The position numbers and the translations under genes were made by a program. Positions 10,944 to 17,614 of a stretch of DNA of 64,000 nt are shown in pieces. The DNA comes from Chryseobacterium cucumeris. Lineage in GTDB: Bacteria > Bacteroidota > Bacteroidia > Flavobacteriales > Weeksellaceae. How positions within the stretch are numbered: position 1 is the stretch's first letter; each line of letters opens with the position of its first letter. A model generated the notes under the pieces. That model was given only the letters and a program-made list of their open reading frames with translations, was not told where the DNA came from and did not search any database. The stretch spans positions 186,001 through 250,000 of the forward strand of contig NZ_CP068760.1 in the NCBI RefSeq assembly GCF_016775705.1, in the 5' to 3' direction.

Positions 10944-11354
10944 ATGGAAAATTGGGAAAATAAGCATATTGTATTTTTTGACGGAGATTGCGGAGTCTGC
11001 AATTTCTGGGTACAGTGGATTTTGGAACGGGACAATAAAGACCAGTTCATGTTTGCTTCTCTTCAATCTGATTTCGGACAGCAGTTTTTATCTGAAAGAG
11101 GGCTGGAAACCAATGTATTCAATACTATGTATCTGTGGAAACCCGGACGGTTTTATCTGATCAAGTCAAGGGCAGTACTGGAAATAGCTAACTTGTTGGG
11201 AGGCATATATAAACTTTCGTTTATCGGAAAAATCGTTCCGGCATTTTTAAGGGACAAGGCCTATGATCTTATTTCCAGAAACAGGATGAAGCTGGCCAAC
11301 CAGAAATGTTATTTACCGGACCTTCATCAGAAGAAAAAATTTATTCAGGTGTAA
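10944..11354 (+). CDS. DCC family thiol-disulfide oxidoreductase-like protein (DUF393)
   Basis: A 136-residue protein with the DCC-family signature FFDGDCGVCN near the N-terminus (C16 and C19 as the CxxC pair), followed by family motifs FASLQSDFG, YLWKPGRFYLIKSRAVLEIA and FLRDKAYDLISRNR. Members of this family (Pfam DUF393) are predicted thioredoxin-like proteins; biochemical roles are mostly unproven. It has no signal peptide. It follows the haem-binding gene by 4 nt, so the two probably form a small operon. Downstream lies a repeat-rich region with no obvious T-tailed terminator, though an inverted repeat at 11395-11453 could fold in the transcript. Confidence 0.85.
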   Translation: MENWENKHIVFFDGDCGVCNFWVQWILERDNKDQFMFASLQSDFGQQFLSERGLETNVFNTMYLWKPGRFYLIKSRAVLEIANLLGGIYKLSFIGKIVPAFLRDKAYDLISRNRMKLANQKCYLPDLHQKKKFIQV

Positions 11355-11394
11355 TTAATGATTCTTACACCGTTTCATTTAACTTATAAAAAGA

Positions 11395-11453
11395 TCATTC
11401 CGTAAGAATTTCCTACAATATTAATGCTTTGTATAGATATTCCTACGGAATGA
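11395..11453. repeat. inverted repeat, REP-like (TCATTCCGTA family)
   Basis: TCATTCCGTAAGAAT at 11395-11409 pairs with ATTCCTACGGAATGA at 11439-11453 (one mismatch in 15). Such elements are typically dispersed in flavobacterial intergenic DNA; that was not checked here. Confidence 0.6.
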
Positions 11454-11478
11454 CAACTAAGACGTATAGTTTTGCTAG

Positions 11479-11548
11479 TTTAATGTTTAATGTTTAATGT
11501 TTAATGTTTAATGTTTAATGTTTAATGTTTAATGTTTAATGTTTAATA
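11479..11548. repeat. heptamer array TTTAATG x9
   Basis: Nine perfect copies of TTTAATG occupy 11479-11541, followed by a degenerate tenth copy, TTTAATA. Confidence 0.95.
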
Positions 11549-11583
11549 GAAATTAAACCGAAGAACAGTCTCTTACCAGCTTA

Positions 11584-11667
11584 ATCAATTATCAATTATC
11601 AATTATCAATTATCAATTATCAATTATCAATTATCAATAATTACTCATTACCCATTGCTCATTACTC
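11584..11667. repeat. heptamer arrays ATCAATT x7 and ATTACTC-like x4
   Basis: Seven perfect ATCAATT units lie at 11584-11632, then four units ATTACTC, ATTACCC, ATTGCTC, ATTACTC at 11640-11667. The last unit contains part of the stop codon of the amylase gene on the minus strand. Confidence 0.95.
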
Positions 11668-13105
11668 ATAAATTCAGCGACCACACAGAATAAGAATTCG
11701 GCGGACACTGGATTTTCACCCATTTATCTCCCTGAGTTGTTGGGTACCAGCTTGAGTTCCCTGTAAAATCTTTGATCTGCTGGCTGCTCCAGTTGGTTTC
11801 TATCCATCTTTCCTGCCAGTTTGAAGACGTATTGATGTAAACTACAAGTCCCGGATTACCATTATAACCGTTACGTCTTGCAATATATTCATCATTATCG
11901 GTGTAGAGAATGGAAGTTGTTCCGGTGGCTTTGTTATTGTGAATCCAGATCAGATTGTTCAGTCGTTCCTTATTTAACCATTCTTCATAATCTCTGTAAA
12001 AAATGGTAGGATAACCTTCATGGGTTAAGATATAGGCATATGCCGGCATTTTATTGTAGATGATATCGGTATCATGATTGGCAACAAAGGTGACTGCTTT
12101 GTATGGATTTCTTTTCCACATCATATCATCATTCAAAGCATTTAAATTACCATTATCAAAGGCTTCATCCATTTTATAATAGGCCGCAAAATCAAATACG
12201 GAACTGTTGGCATTATTGGCCCACCATTCCAATGTGTTGACATTTGAATCCCATAATTCCCCGACAGAAAATCCACCTACGTTAGAATTCCAGGTGTTAA
12301 CAACCCATGGTCCGAACCCCTTAACGTAATCAAACCTCCAGCCATCAAATTTCATCACATTTTTATAATATTTTGCTACGGAATCATCTCTTCCCCAAAG
12401 CCAGTCCTGCACATGAGGATTCGCGTGGCACAAATCCGGAAAGCCACCAAAAGCCCCTTCATCATTATTCCCGTAAGCATTTTTGTAAAAGTCATTATAG
12501 TTTCTCTGGAATTTTCCGGAAGCCACACCAGAAAAATTGGTCCAGGTATTAGTTCCTGTAAAAGGATTGGCTTCAGACTGCCCGCCACTGTTGTGATTGA
12601 TTACAATGTCTGCATACACCTGCATGTTTTCAGCATGCGCTTTCGTAATCAATGCTTCCAGTTCGGCTCTGGATCCGAAACGGGTTTCTGTGCTTCCATT
12701 CTGATTAAAATTTCCAAAATCATAATAATCTGTAGGATCGTATCCCATAGAATATGCACCGTTCTGTGCTTTTGATGCCGGCGGCAGCCATACCGCACCA
12801 ATTCCGGCATTGGACCACGCTGTTATTTTGTCTTTAACGGTATTCCACCAGTTACCACCTTCCGGAACATCCCAGTAAAAGCCCTGCATAAGAACTCCGC
12901 CACCCGGTCCGGCTACGAATTTACTTTGTGTGGAACCTGAACCGCTTCCTGTACTGAAAGGCCGGCCATCATGATGGGTCACATTCACTGTTTTGTTATG
13001 AACCTCTTCCTGCTTGGTAGGTTCTGTCATTAATTCATCACTTGTACGGCATGAGCTTATTAATGCTAAAGCCAGTAGTGAAAGGAAAAAGTTTGTTTTT
13101 TTCAT
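11666..13105 (-). CDS. GH13 alpha-amylase, lipoprotein
   Basis: A 479-residue glycoside hydrolase family 13 enzyme predicted to cut internal alpha-1,4 bonds of starch or glycogen. The N-terminus is a lipoprotein signal (LLALALISSC, lipobox Cys19), so it should be anchored in a membrane, probably the outer one. The GH13 regions are present: region I VINH (H171), the nucleophile D259 in GWRFDYVKGF, acid/base E283 in VGELWD, and D345 in VANHDTD. The C-terminal part (VVYINTSSNWQERW, YSVWSLNL) is the usual small beta domain. The fold resembles bacterial amylases of the maltotetraohydrolase type, but product size cannot be read from sequence. No susC/susD genes are nearby. The stop codon overlaps a 7-nt repeat array. 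No convincing promoter was seen in the 30 nt before the start. Confidence 0.95.
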   Translation of the reverse strand: MKKTNFFLSLLALALISSCRTSDELMTEPTKQEEVHNKTVNVTHHDGRPFSTGSGSGSTQSKFVAGPGGGVLMQGFYWDVPEGGNWWNTVKDKITAWSNAGIGAVWLPPASKAQNGAYSMGYDPTDYYDFGNFNQNGSTETRFGSRAELEALITKAHAENMQVYADIVINHNSGGQSEANPFTGTNTWTNFSGVASGKFQRNYNDFYKNAYGNNDEGAFGGFPDLCHANPHVQDWLWGRDDSVAKYYKNVMKFDGWRFDYVKGFGPWVVNTWNSNVGGFSVGELWDSNVNTLEWWANNANSSVFDFAAYYKMDEAFDNGNLNALNDDMMWKRNPYKAVTFVANHDTDIIYNKMPAYAYILTHEGYPTIFYRDYEEWLNKERLNNLIWIHNNKATGTTSILYTDNDEYIARRNGYNGNPGLVVYINTSSNWQERWIETNWSSQQIKDFTGNSSWYPTTQGDKWVKIQCPPNSYSVWSLNL

Positions 13106-13279
13106 CGCTGTAATTAATTATCAATCTATTAAACAAGATACAATTTTATTAAAAACAAAATCAAATAAACGGGAAATATTTTCATTTCACCTAATAAATC
13201 AAGATGAAAGGCATTCAATTTTTTTCATTAAAAAATCATAAATTTTTCAGATTCCCGAGACAATTTTTCTTTTAATGCA

Positions 13280-13287
13280 TATATTTG
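13280..13287 (+). promoter_or_regulatory. -7 box of the DUF4290-murA operon (leaderless start)
   Basis: TATATTTG is an exact TAnnTTTG match and ends only 6 nt before the ATG at 13294, so transcription should begin at or next to the start codon. No well-spaced TTG is seen. Confidence 0.6.
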
Positions 13288-13293
13288 CATACT

Positions 13294-13959
13294 ATGGAAT
13301 ACAACACCCAAAAAACTCAGCTTCATATGCCGGAATATGGCAGAATTATACAACAGTTGGTTGAGCGCTGCAAAGAACTTCCTTCCAAAGACGAAAGGAA
13401 TGAAATGGCTATGGCAATCATCGATTTTATGGGTCAGAGAAACCCGCAACTTCGCGACGAGGAAAATTATAAACATAAACTTTGGGACCATCTTTTTATT
13501 CTTGCCAATTATGATCTGGATGTAGATTCTCCTTATCCGTTCCCTACAATGGAACAGCTGGCGGAAAAACCTAAAAGAATGGAATATCCAAAACTTCAAG
13601 GTGACTTTAAGTTCTACGGAAAAAGTATTCTTCAATTGATCGAAAAAGCAATCGAACTGGAAACGGGTGATGAAAAAGAAGCCCTTATCGAGGTGATTGC
13701 CAACAATATGAAGAAGTCTTATAATGTCTATAATAAAGAACATGTGACGGATGATGTTATTTTCCGCCACCTGAAAGAACTGTCTGAAAACAGGCTGGAT
13801 CTTACCGGAATAGATTCTCTTGAAAAGAGTAAAATCTATTACACCAGCAATAACAACAACAGGAACAACAATAACAACAACAGGAACAACAGCAATAATA
13901 AAAATAATAACCAGCCCAACAAAAGAAGGCATAATAACAATCATAAAAACAGAAAATAA
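13294..13959 (+). CDS. DUF4290 domain protein with Asn-rich tail
   Basis: A 221-residue cytoplasmic protein of the Bacteroidota-specific DUF4290 family (HMPEYGRIIQQLVERC, MAMAIIDFMGQRNPQLRDEE, KLWDHLFILANYDLDVDSPY). The ATG at 13294 was chosen over an upstream in-frame TTG because the -7 box TATATTTG ends 6 nt before it and would leave no room for the longer form. After about residue 180 the protein becomes a low-complexity tail of Asn, Arg and Lys encoded by AAT/AAC runs, probably disordered and basic. Its stop overlaps the murA start (TAATG), so the two are translationally coupled. That linkage suggests a role tied to cell wall synthesis, but function is unknown. Confidence 0.9.
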   Translation: MEYNTQKTQLHMPEYGRIIQQLVERCKELPSKDERNEMAMAIIDFMGQRNPQLRDEENYKHKLWDHLFILANYDLDVDSPYPFPTMEQLAEKPKRMEYPKLQGDFKFYGKSILQLIEKAIELETGDEKEALIEVIANNMKKSYNVYNKEHVTDDVIFRHLKELSENRLDLTGIDSLEKSKIYYTSNNNNRNNNNNNRNNSNNKNNNQPNKRRHNNNHKNRK

Positions 13960-15266
13960 TGAGTGGAACATTTCAAATAAGAGGAGGAAAAAGACTGCAG
14001 GGTGAAATAACTCCACAAGGAGCCAAAAATGAGGCTCTACAAATTTTATGTGCGGTTCTTCTGACGGACGAAGAGGTAAGAATTAAAAATATTCCTGATA
14101 TCCATGATGTGAACAGACTGATTGAAATTCTTGGAGATTTTGGAGTAAAAATTACCAAAAACGGACAGGGAGATTATACTTTCAAAGCGGATCAGGTCAA
14201 TTTTGATTATATAAAATCTAACGAGTTTAAAAAAGACGGAGCCAAACTACGCGGATCCATTATGCTGATGGGACCAATGCTTGCCCGTTATGGAGAGGCT
14301 TATATGCCTACTCCCGGAGGTGACAAAATCGGGAGAAGAAGATTGGATACTCACTTTCAGGGACTTGTTGAATTAGGTGCTGAATTCAATTATGATGAGG
14401 AGGAATATTTCTATTCTTTAAAAGCTAAGGAACTAAGAGGAAAATTCATCCTGCTGGAAGAAGCTTCTGTTACCGGAACGGCTAATATTGTAATGGCAGC
14501 CGCTTTGGCTAAAGGAAAAACAAGAATCTACAATGCTGCCTGTGAACCTTATCTTCAGCAATTATGTAAAATGCTGAACAGAATGGGAGCCAATATCTCA
14601 GGAATCGGGTCCAACCTTCTTACTATTGAAGGGGTTGAATATCTGAGAGGTACTGAGCATACCATGCTTCCGGACATGGTAGAGATCGGCTCATGGATTG
14701 GTCTTGCAGCCATGACAAAATCTGAAATCACCATCAAAAATGTAAACTGGAACCAGCTTGGGGTAATTCCGAATACCTTCAGAAAACTGGGAATTCAGCT
14801 TGAACAAAGCAGTGATGATATCTATATTCCGGCACAGGAGCATTATAAAATCCAGAAATTTATTGACGGTTCTATCCTTACGATTTCGGATGCGCCATGG
14901 CCTGGATTTACGCCTGATTTATTATCTATTATTTTAGTAGTGGCTACTCAGGCCAAAGGAAGTATTCTGGTTCATCAGAAAATGTTTGAATCCAGATTAT
15001 TCTTTGTGGATAAATTAATTGATATGGGTGCTCAGATCATTTTATGTGATCCGCACAGAGCTACGGTAATCGGATTGAACCAGGAAGCTCCGTTAAGAGG
15101 GACAACAATGGTTTCCCCGGATATCAGAGCCGGAAATGCCCTTCTTATTGCAGCACTTTCTGCGGAAGGAAAATCTATTATCCACAATATTGAGCAGATC
15201 GACAGAGGATATGAAAATATTGATGGAAGGCTAAGAGCTATTGGTGCTGACATTGAAAGAATCTAA
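13959..15266 (+). CDS. murA: UDP-N-acetylglucosamine 1-carboxyvinyltransferase MurA
   Basis: A 435-residue cytoplasmic enzyme for the first committed step of peptidoglycan synthesis: transfer of enolpyruvate from PEP to UDP-GlcNAc. Family motifs are clear: GAKNEAL (K23), PTPGGDKIGRRRLDTH, DAPWPGFTPDL and DIRAGNALLIA. In the active-site loop the residue at the position of the E. coli catalytic Cys115 is Asp (D122), as in MurA of Mycobacterium and Chlamydia; that change is known to prevent alkylation by fosfomycin while keeping activity. The ATG overlaps the stop of the DUF4290 gene (TAATG), so expression is coupled and driven by the promoter at 13280. A terminator lies about 200 nt downstream. 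Confidence 0.97.
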   Translation: MSGTFQIRGGKRLQGEITPQGAKNEALQILCAVLLTDEEVRIKNIPDIHDVNRLIEILGDFGVKITKNGQGDYTFKADQVNFDYIKSNEFKKDGAKLRGSIMLMGPMLARYGEAYMPTPGGDKIGRRRLDTHFQGLVELGAEFNYDEEEYFYSLKAKELRGKFILLEEASVTGTANIVMAAALAKGKTRIYNAACEPYLQQLCKMLNRMGANISGIGSNLLTIEGVEYLRGTEHTMLPDMVEIGSWIGLAAMTKSEITIKNVNWNQLGVIPNTFRKLGIQLEQSSDDIYIPAQEHYKIQKFIDGSILTISDAPWPGFTPDLLSIILVVATQAKGSILVHQKMFESRLFFVDKLIDMGAQIILCDPHRATVIGLNQEAPLRGTTMVSPDIRAGNALLIAALSAEGKSIIHNIEQIDRGYENIDGRLRAIGADIERI

Positions 15267-15300
15267 AATTATTTTATTGAGCTAATCCTTTAAATAATGG

Positions 15301-15376
15301 CTTCGACAGGCTCAGCCTGACAACGCTTAAAAATTTCGGTTGGTATTAGGGCTTTCACCCTGAGCTTGTCGAAGGG
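15301..15376. repeat. REP-like inverted pair (CTTCGACA family)
   Basis: CTTCGACAGGCTCAGCCTGA at 15301-15320 faces an imperfect reverse complement, CACCCTGAGCTTGTCGAAG, at 15356-15374. The motif is a widespread intergenic repeat in many bacteria, reminiscent of REP sequences moved by RAYT transposases. Confidence 0.7.
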
Positions 15377-15463
15377 TTATCAATAAGAAAACCTTTGTTA
15401 ATTATTAATCCCGAGTATTAATATTAACTAAAGGGATAAGCCAAGAATTTTATTTAAAAACGT

Positions 15464-15490
15464 TCAGAATATTCTGAGCGTTTTTTGTTT
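15464..15490 (+). terminator. terminator downstream of murA
   Basis: A stem of AACGTTCAGAAT with ATTCTGAGCGTT (one G-U pair) is followed by TTTTTTG. Confidence 0.75.
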
Positions 15491-15500
15491 TACCACCCCG

Positions 15501-15542
15501 TCAAAAATTCTTTGAATTTTTGACACCCCTCCGGACGAGGGG
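15501..15542. repeat. double-hairpin intergenic repeat
   Basis: A perfect 10-bp inverted repeat (TCAAAAATTC at 15501-15510, GAATTTTTGA at 15514-15523) is followed at once by a second one (CCCCTC at 15526-15531, GAGGGG at 15537-15542). Confidence 0.65.
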
Positions 15543-15596
15543 AATTTTGTCCCGGTTAATGGTTGATCTTTTTAATCTACTTTTCATGTAAAATAA

Positions 15597-15625
15597 AAAG
15601 CGCCCGGTAAAACCGGACGCTTTGA
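15597..15625 (-). terminator. terminator of the NIL-like gene
   Basis: The stem AGCGCCCGGT with ACCGGACGCT (one mismatch) is followed on the minus strand by TTTTTATTTT. Confidence 0.75.
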
Positions 15626-15650
15626 GTAATTAAAACTATATGAATCTCAC

Positions 15651-15962
15651 TTAAAAATATGTTCTGCAGGTATATTCTACCGTCGTATTGATAAGTTTAT
15701 TTTTATTCAGATACACTTCAAGCTGCTGAAAGTCTTCTGAATTGACATTAATATATAACTGTACTGAACCGAAACTGTACCCGTTCACATACTCGACGTT
15801 AGCAGATAACACTCTATGACAAATGCCAAATTGATTGTAGATCGTATTCATCAAATGTTCAAATTTCATTTTACCATTCAACTCTATTTCCAATAACAAT
15901 TCTTTTTTAGGCAGGTTAATTTTATTTTGTAAAACCTGCAGGCCGGGATTAGGTGTAATCAT
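15651..15962 (-). CDS. small NIL/ACT-like domain protein
   Basis: A 103-residue protein with no signal or membrane segment. The layout (LLLEIELNGKMKFEHLMNTI, YNQFGICHRVLSANVEYVNG, FGSVQLYINV, LEVYLNKNKLINTTVEY) matches the ferredoxin-like NIL domain found at the C-terminus of methionine ABC transporter ATPases and in other sulfur-metabolism proteins. Here it stands alone, as a small regulatory or binding protein might; the ligand is unknown. The gene is monocistronic, with its own terminator and a full promoter whose -33 element lies in the loop of a 13-bp inverted repeat (16038-16076). That layout suggests tight regulation, possibly by sulfur supply, but this is inference. Confidence 0.7.
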   Translation of the reverse strand: MITPNPGLQVLQNKINLPKKELLLEIELNGKMKFEHLMNTIYNQFGICHRVLSANVEYVNGYSFGSVQLYINVNSEDFQQLEVYLNKNKLINTTVEYTCRTYF

Positions 15963-16026
15963 TGCTAAACATTTTTTGGGTTAAACTCTGTCAGATCATA
16001 TGACACTTTTGTTTTTAAATCTGTGA

Positions 16027-16076
16027 CAAAAATATAAAAAAATATTAGTCCACCAAATTAGTAGACTAATATTTTT
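16027..16076 (-). promoter_or_regulatory. promoter with overlapping 13-bp inverted repeat
   Basis: On the minus strand, TTG (16056-16054), 19 bp and TATTTTTG (16034-16027) match the flavobacterial consensus exactly. A perfect 13-bp inverted repeat (AAAAATATTAGTC at 16038-16050, GACTAATATTTTT at 16064-16076) encloses the -33 element, a classic operator position. Confidence 0.65.
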
Positions 16077-16089
16077 AAAAATTTAACAT

Positions 16090-16115
16090 AAAAAAAGAAG
16101 CCTGTTGAGCTTCTC
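16090..16115 (-). terminator. terminator of the NlpC/P60-like lipoprotein gene
   Basis: On the minus strand a GAAGC/GCTTC hairpin (AGAAGCTCAACAGGCTTCT) is followed by TTTTTTATG, 8 nt after the stop codon. Confidence 0.7.
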
Positions 16116-16122
16116 GTACGTT

Positions 16123-16782
16123 TTAATAGTTCCCTATTCTTTCTAATTTATCAGAACCCGCCAATCCGTTTGGGTTGCAACCAGGCTCTCCTTCAGGGAC
16201 TTTGAGATTTTTCTTAGCATAAAATTCTTCCCAGAATGTATTCTTTTTTCCTGTTTTGGGATCAATAAATGTCATAGGCTCCAGTTTGAAAATATGTTCG
16301 TCCCGAAAAGCTCTTTCCACAAAATCTGAACAATAATAGGAATTTTCATCAAGGATATAATTGAAATTGTAAGATTTTCCAAGCATGGAATTCGCTTTTT
16401 TAACCGCTTCAGGAATTGCTTTCTGATATTCCGGTTTTAACCGGTAAATAATCACTTCCTGACCTTCTTCTTTCTGATCTTTAATAAAGTCTTTTAAATC
16501 CTGTCTCTGAGAACCGCCTTTTGGTGCAGCATGCAGAACAAACATTTTGCGGCCCTCTTTTTCCAGAATTCCTATATGATCAAATGAAGCTGTTTTTTGT
16601 TTTTGAGTTACATTATTAATCGCTCCGGAAAGCCCTGTTTCTTTTGCAGTTACAAAAAGCAGGTCTCCGTTTTTGAGATCTTTAGTACTTTCCGAAACAT
16701 TATTATTACACTGTACCAATAATAACATCAGACCGTATAAAAGTCCAGCCACAAACCTCTTTTTTAATCTAAATTCAAACAT
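16123..16782 (-). CDS. YiiX/NlpC-P60-like cysteine hydrolase, lipoprotein
   Basis: A 219-residue protein with a lipoprotein signal (LMLLLVQC, lipobox Cys25). The catalytic features of permuted NlpC/P60-type hydrolases are visible: NGDLLFV at the domain start, His69 in FDHIGIL, His84 in FVLHAAPKGG, and Cys151 in YYCSDFVERAF. Related proteins (YiiX/YebB type) are predicted amidases or peptidases acting on cell-wall peptides or lipids; the substrate here is unknown. The tail (PGCNPNGLAGS) is family-like. The gene is divergent from the response-regulator gene, with -7 boxes of opposite strands only 15 bp apart (16802-16832), so the two may be co-regulated. It has its own terminator. Confidence 0.85.
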   Translation of the reverse strand: MFEFRLKKRFVAGLLYGLMLLLVQCNNNVSESTKDLKNGDLLFVTAKETGLSGAINNVTQKQKTASFDHIGILEKEGRKMFVLHAAPKGGSQRQDLKDFIKDQKEEGQEVIIYRLKPEYQKAIPEAVKKANSMLGKSYNFNYILDENSYYCSDFVERAFRDEHIFKLEPMTFIDPKTGKKNTFWEEFYAKKNLKVPEGEPGCNPNGLAGSDKLERIGNY

Positions 16783-16801
16783 TCGATTCTATTTTCGGAA
16801 C

Positions 16802-16832
16802 CAAAATTACAAAATAGAAATCATTACATTTG
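16802..16832. promoter_or_regulatory. back-to-back -7 boxes of divergent genes
   Basis: TAATTTTG on the minus strand (16809-16802) faces the hydrolase gene, and TACATTTG on the plus strand (16825-16832) faces the response-regulator gene. Each promoter's upstream region covers the other's core. Confidence 0.5.
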
Positions 16833-16882
16833 TGGGAATATTGATCTATTCTTCACACCAACCCAAACACTCCAGGAATTTT

Positions 16883-17587
16883 ATGCCCCATATTTTATTA
16901 ATTGAAGACGACGACAGACTTTCAAAATTGATTACAAAGGGATTTCAGGAAGCAGAGTTTGAAGTCACTGCAGCTTACGATGGAAATACCGGTATGAAGC
17001 TGGCTTTACAAACCCATTTTGATCTGGTAGTGACAGATATTGTATTGCCCAAAAAAGACGGCCTTGAATTCTGTAATGAAATCAAAAGTTTAAAACCCAA
17101 TCTTCCTGTCATTATGCTTACTGCACTGGGAACTACGGATGATAAGCTGGAAGGATTTGATGCCGGAGCTGATGATTATCTCACCAAACCTTTTGAAATG
17201 CGTGAACTGGTGGCAAGGATCAAAGTACTTCTGAAAAGATTTTCACAACAGCCCCACCAAAAGATTTCTGTTCTTACGTATGAAGGTGTTGAAATGAATC
17301 TGGAACAAAAAACCGTGAGCCGCGATCATACGCCTATAAAATTGACCCCGAAAGAATTTAATCTCTTAAAATTCATGATGGAAAATTCAGAAAGAGTGCT
17401 TTCCAGAATTGAAATTGCAGAAAAAGTGTGGGAAACCCATTTTGATACGGGGACCAACTTTATTGATGTCTATATCAATTATCTCCGGAAAAAAATAGAT
17501 AAAGATTTTGCAACCAAACTGATCCATACCAAAGCCGGTATGGGATTTATTCTGAAAAAAGGCTACGAAACAGGTATTGTACAGTAA
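16883..17587 (+). CDS. OmpR/PhoB-family response regulator
   Basis: A 234-residue two-component response regulator. The receiver domain has the acidic pocket (EDDD at 8-11), phospho-acceptor D52 (VVTDIVLPKKDG), T80 and K102 (DYLTKPFEMREL). The C-terminal half is a winged-helix DNA-binding domain (KLTPKEFNLLKFMMENSERV, FIDVYINYLRKKIDKDF, IHTKAGMGFIL). The ATG at 16883 is chosen because the receiver domain begins there and the -7 box at 16825 lies upstream of it. The sensor kinase gene follows after 27 nt. A metal-efflux operon with 11-bp direct repeats in its promoter lies 2.5 kb downstream, so a CusR/CzcR-like role is a good hypothesis, but no metal ligand can be read from the sequence. Confidence 0.93.
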   Translation: MPHILLIEDDDRLSKLITKGFQEAEFEVTAAYDGNTGMKLALQTHFDLVVTDIVLPKKDGLEFCNEIKSLKPNLPVIMLTALGTTDDKLEGFDAGADDYLTKPFEMRELVARIKVLLKRFSQQPHQKISVLTYEGVEMNLEQKTVSRDHTPIKLTPKEFNLLKFMMENSERVLSRIEIAEKVWETHFDTGTNFIDVYINYLRKKIDKDFATKLIHTKAGMGFILKKGYETGIVQ

Positions 17588-17614
17588 GTATTGAGATAAA
17601 TTAAAAATATCCGG

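Larger units (their letters stand above)
11355..11665. other. repeat-filled intergenic region
   Basis: 311 bp between two convergent genes. Most of it consists of four unrelated short repeats: an imperfect inverted repeat (11395-11453), a TTTAATG array (11479-11548), an ATCAATT array (11584-11632) and an ATTACTC-type array (11640-11667) that runs into the end of the amylase gene. Confidence 0.8.
15267..15650. other. intergenic region with REP-like repeats and terminators
   Basis: 384 bp between the convergent murA and NIL-like genes. It has a REP-like inverted pair (15301-15376), a terminator for the plus strand (15464-15490), a double-hairpin repeat (15501-15542) and a terminator for the minus strand (15597-15625). 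No gene is seen. Confidence 0.7.

Noticed and set aside
11479..11667. Possible CRISPR array because of repeated units
   Set aside because: The 7-nt units are contiguous, with no spacers, no repeat of 24-40 nt and no cas genes in the window.
13228..14016. A 262-codon open frame on the minus strand opposite the DUF4290 gene
   Set aside because: It is antisense to a family gene, and its Ile/Val-rich stretch is simply the reverse of AAT/AAC runs. There is no start context or homologous domain.
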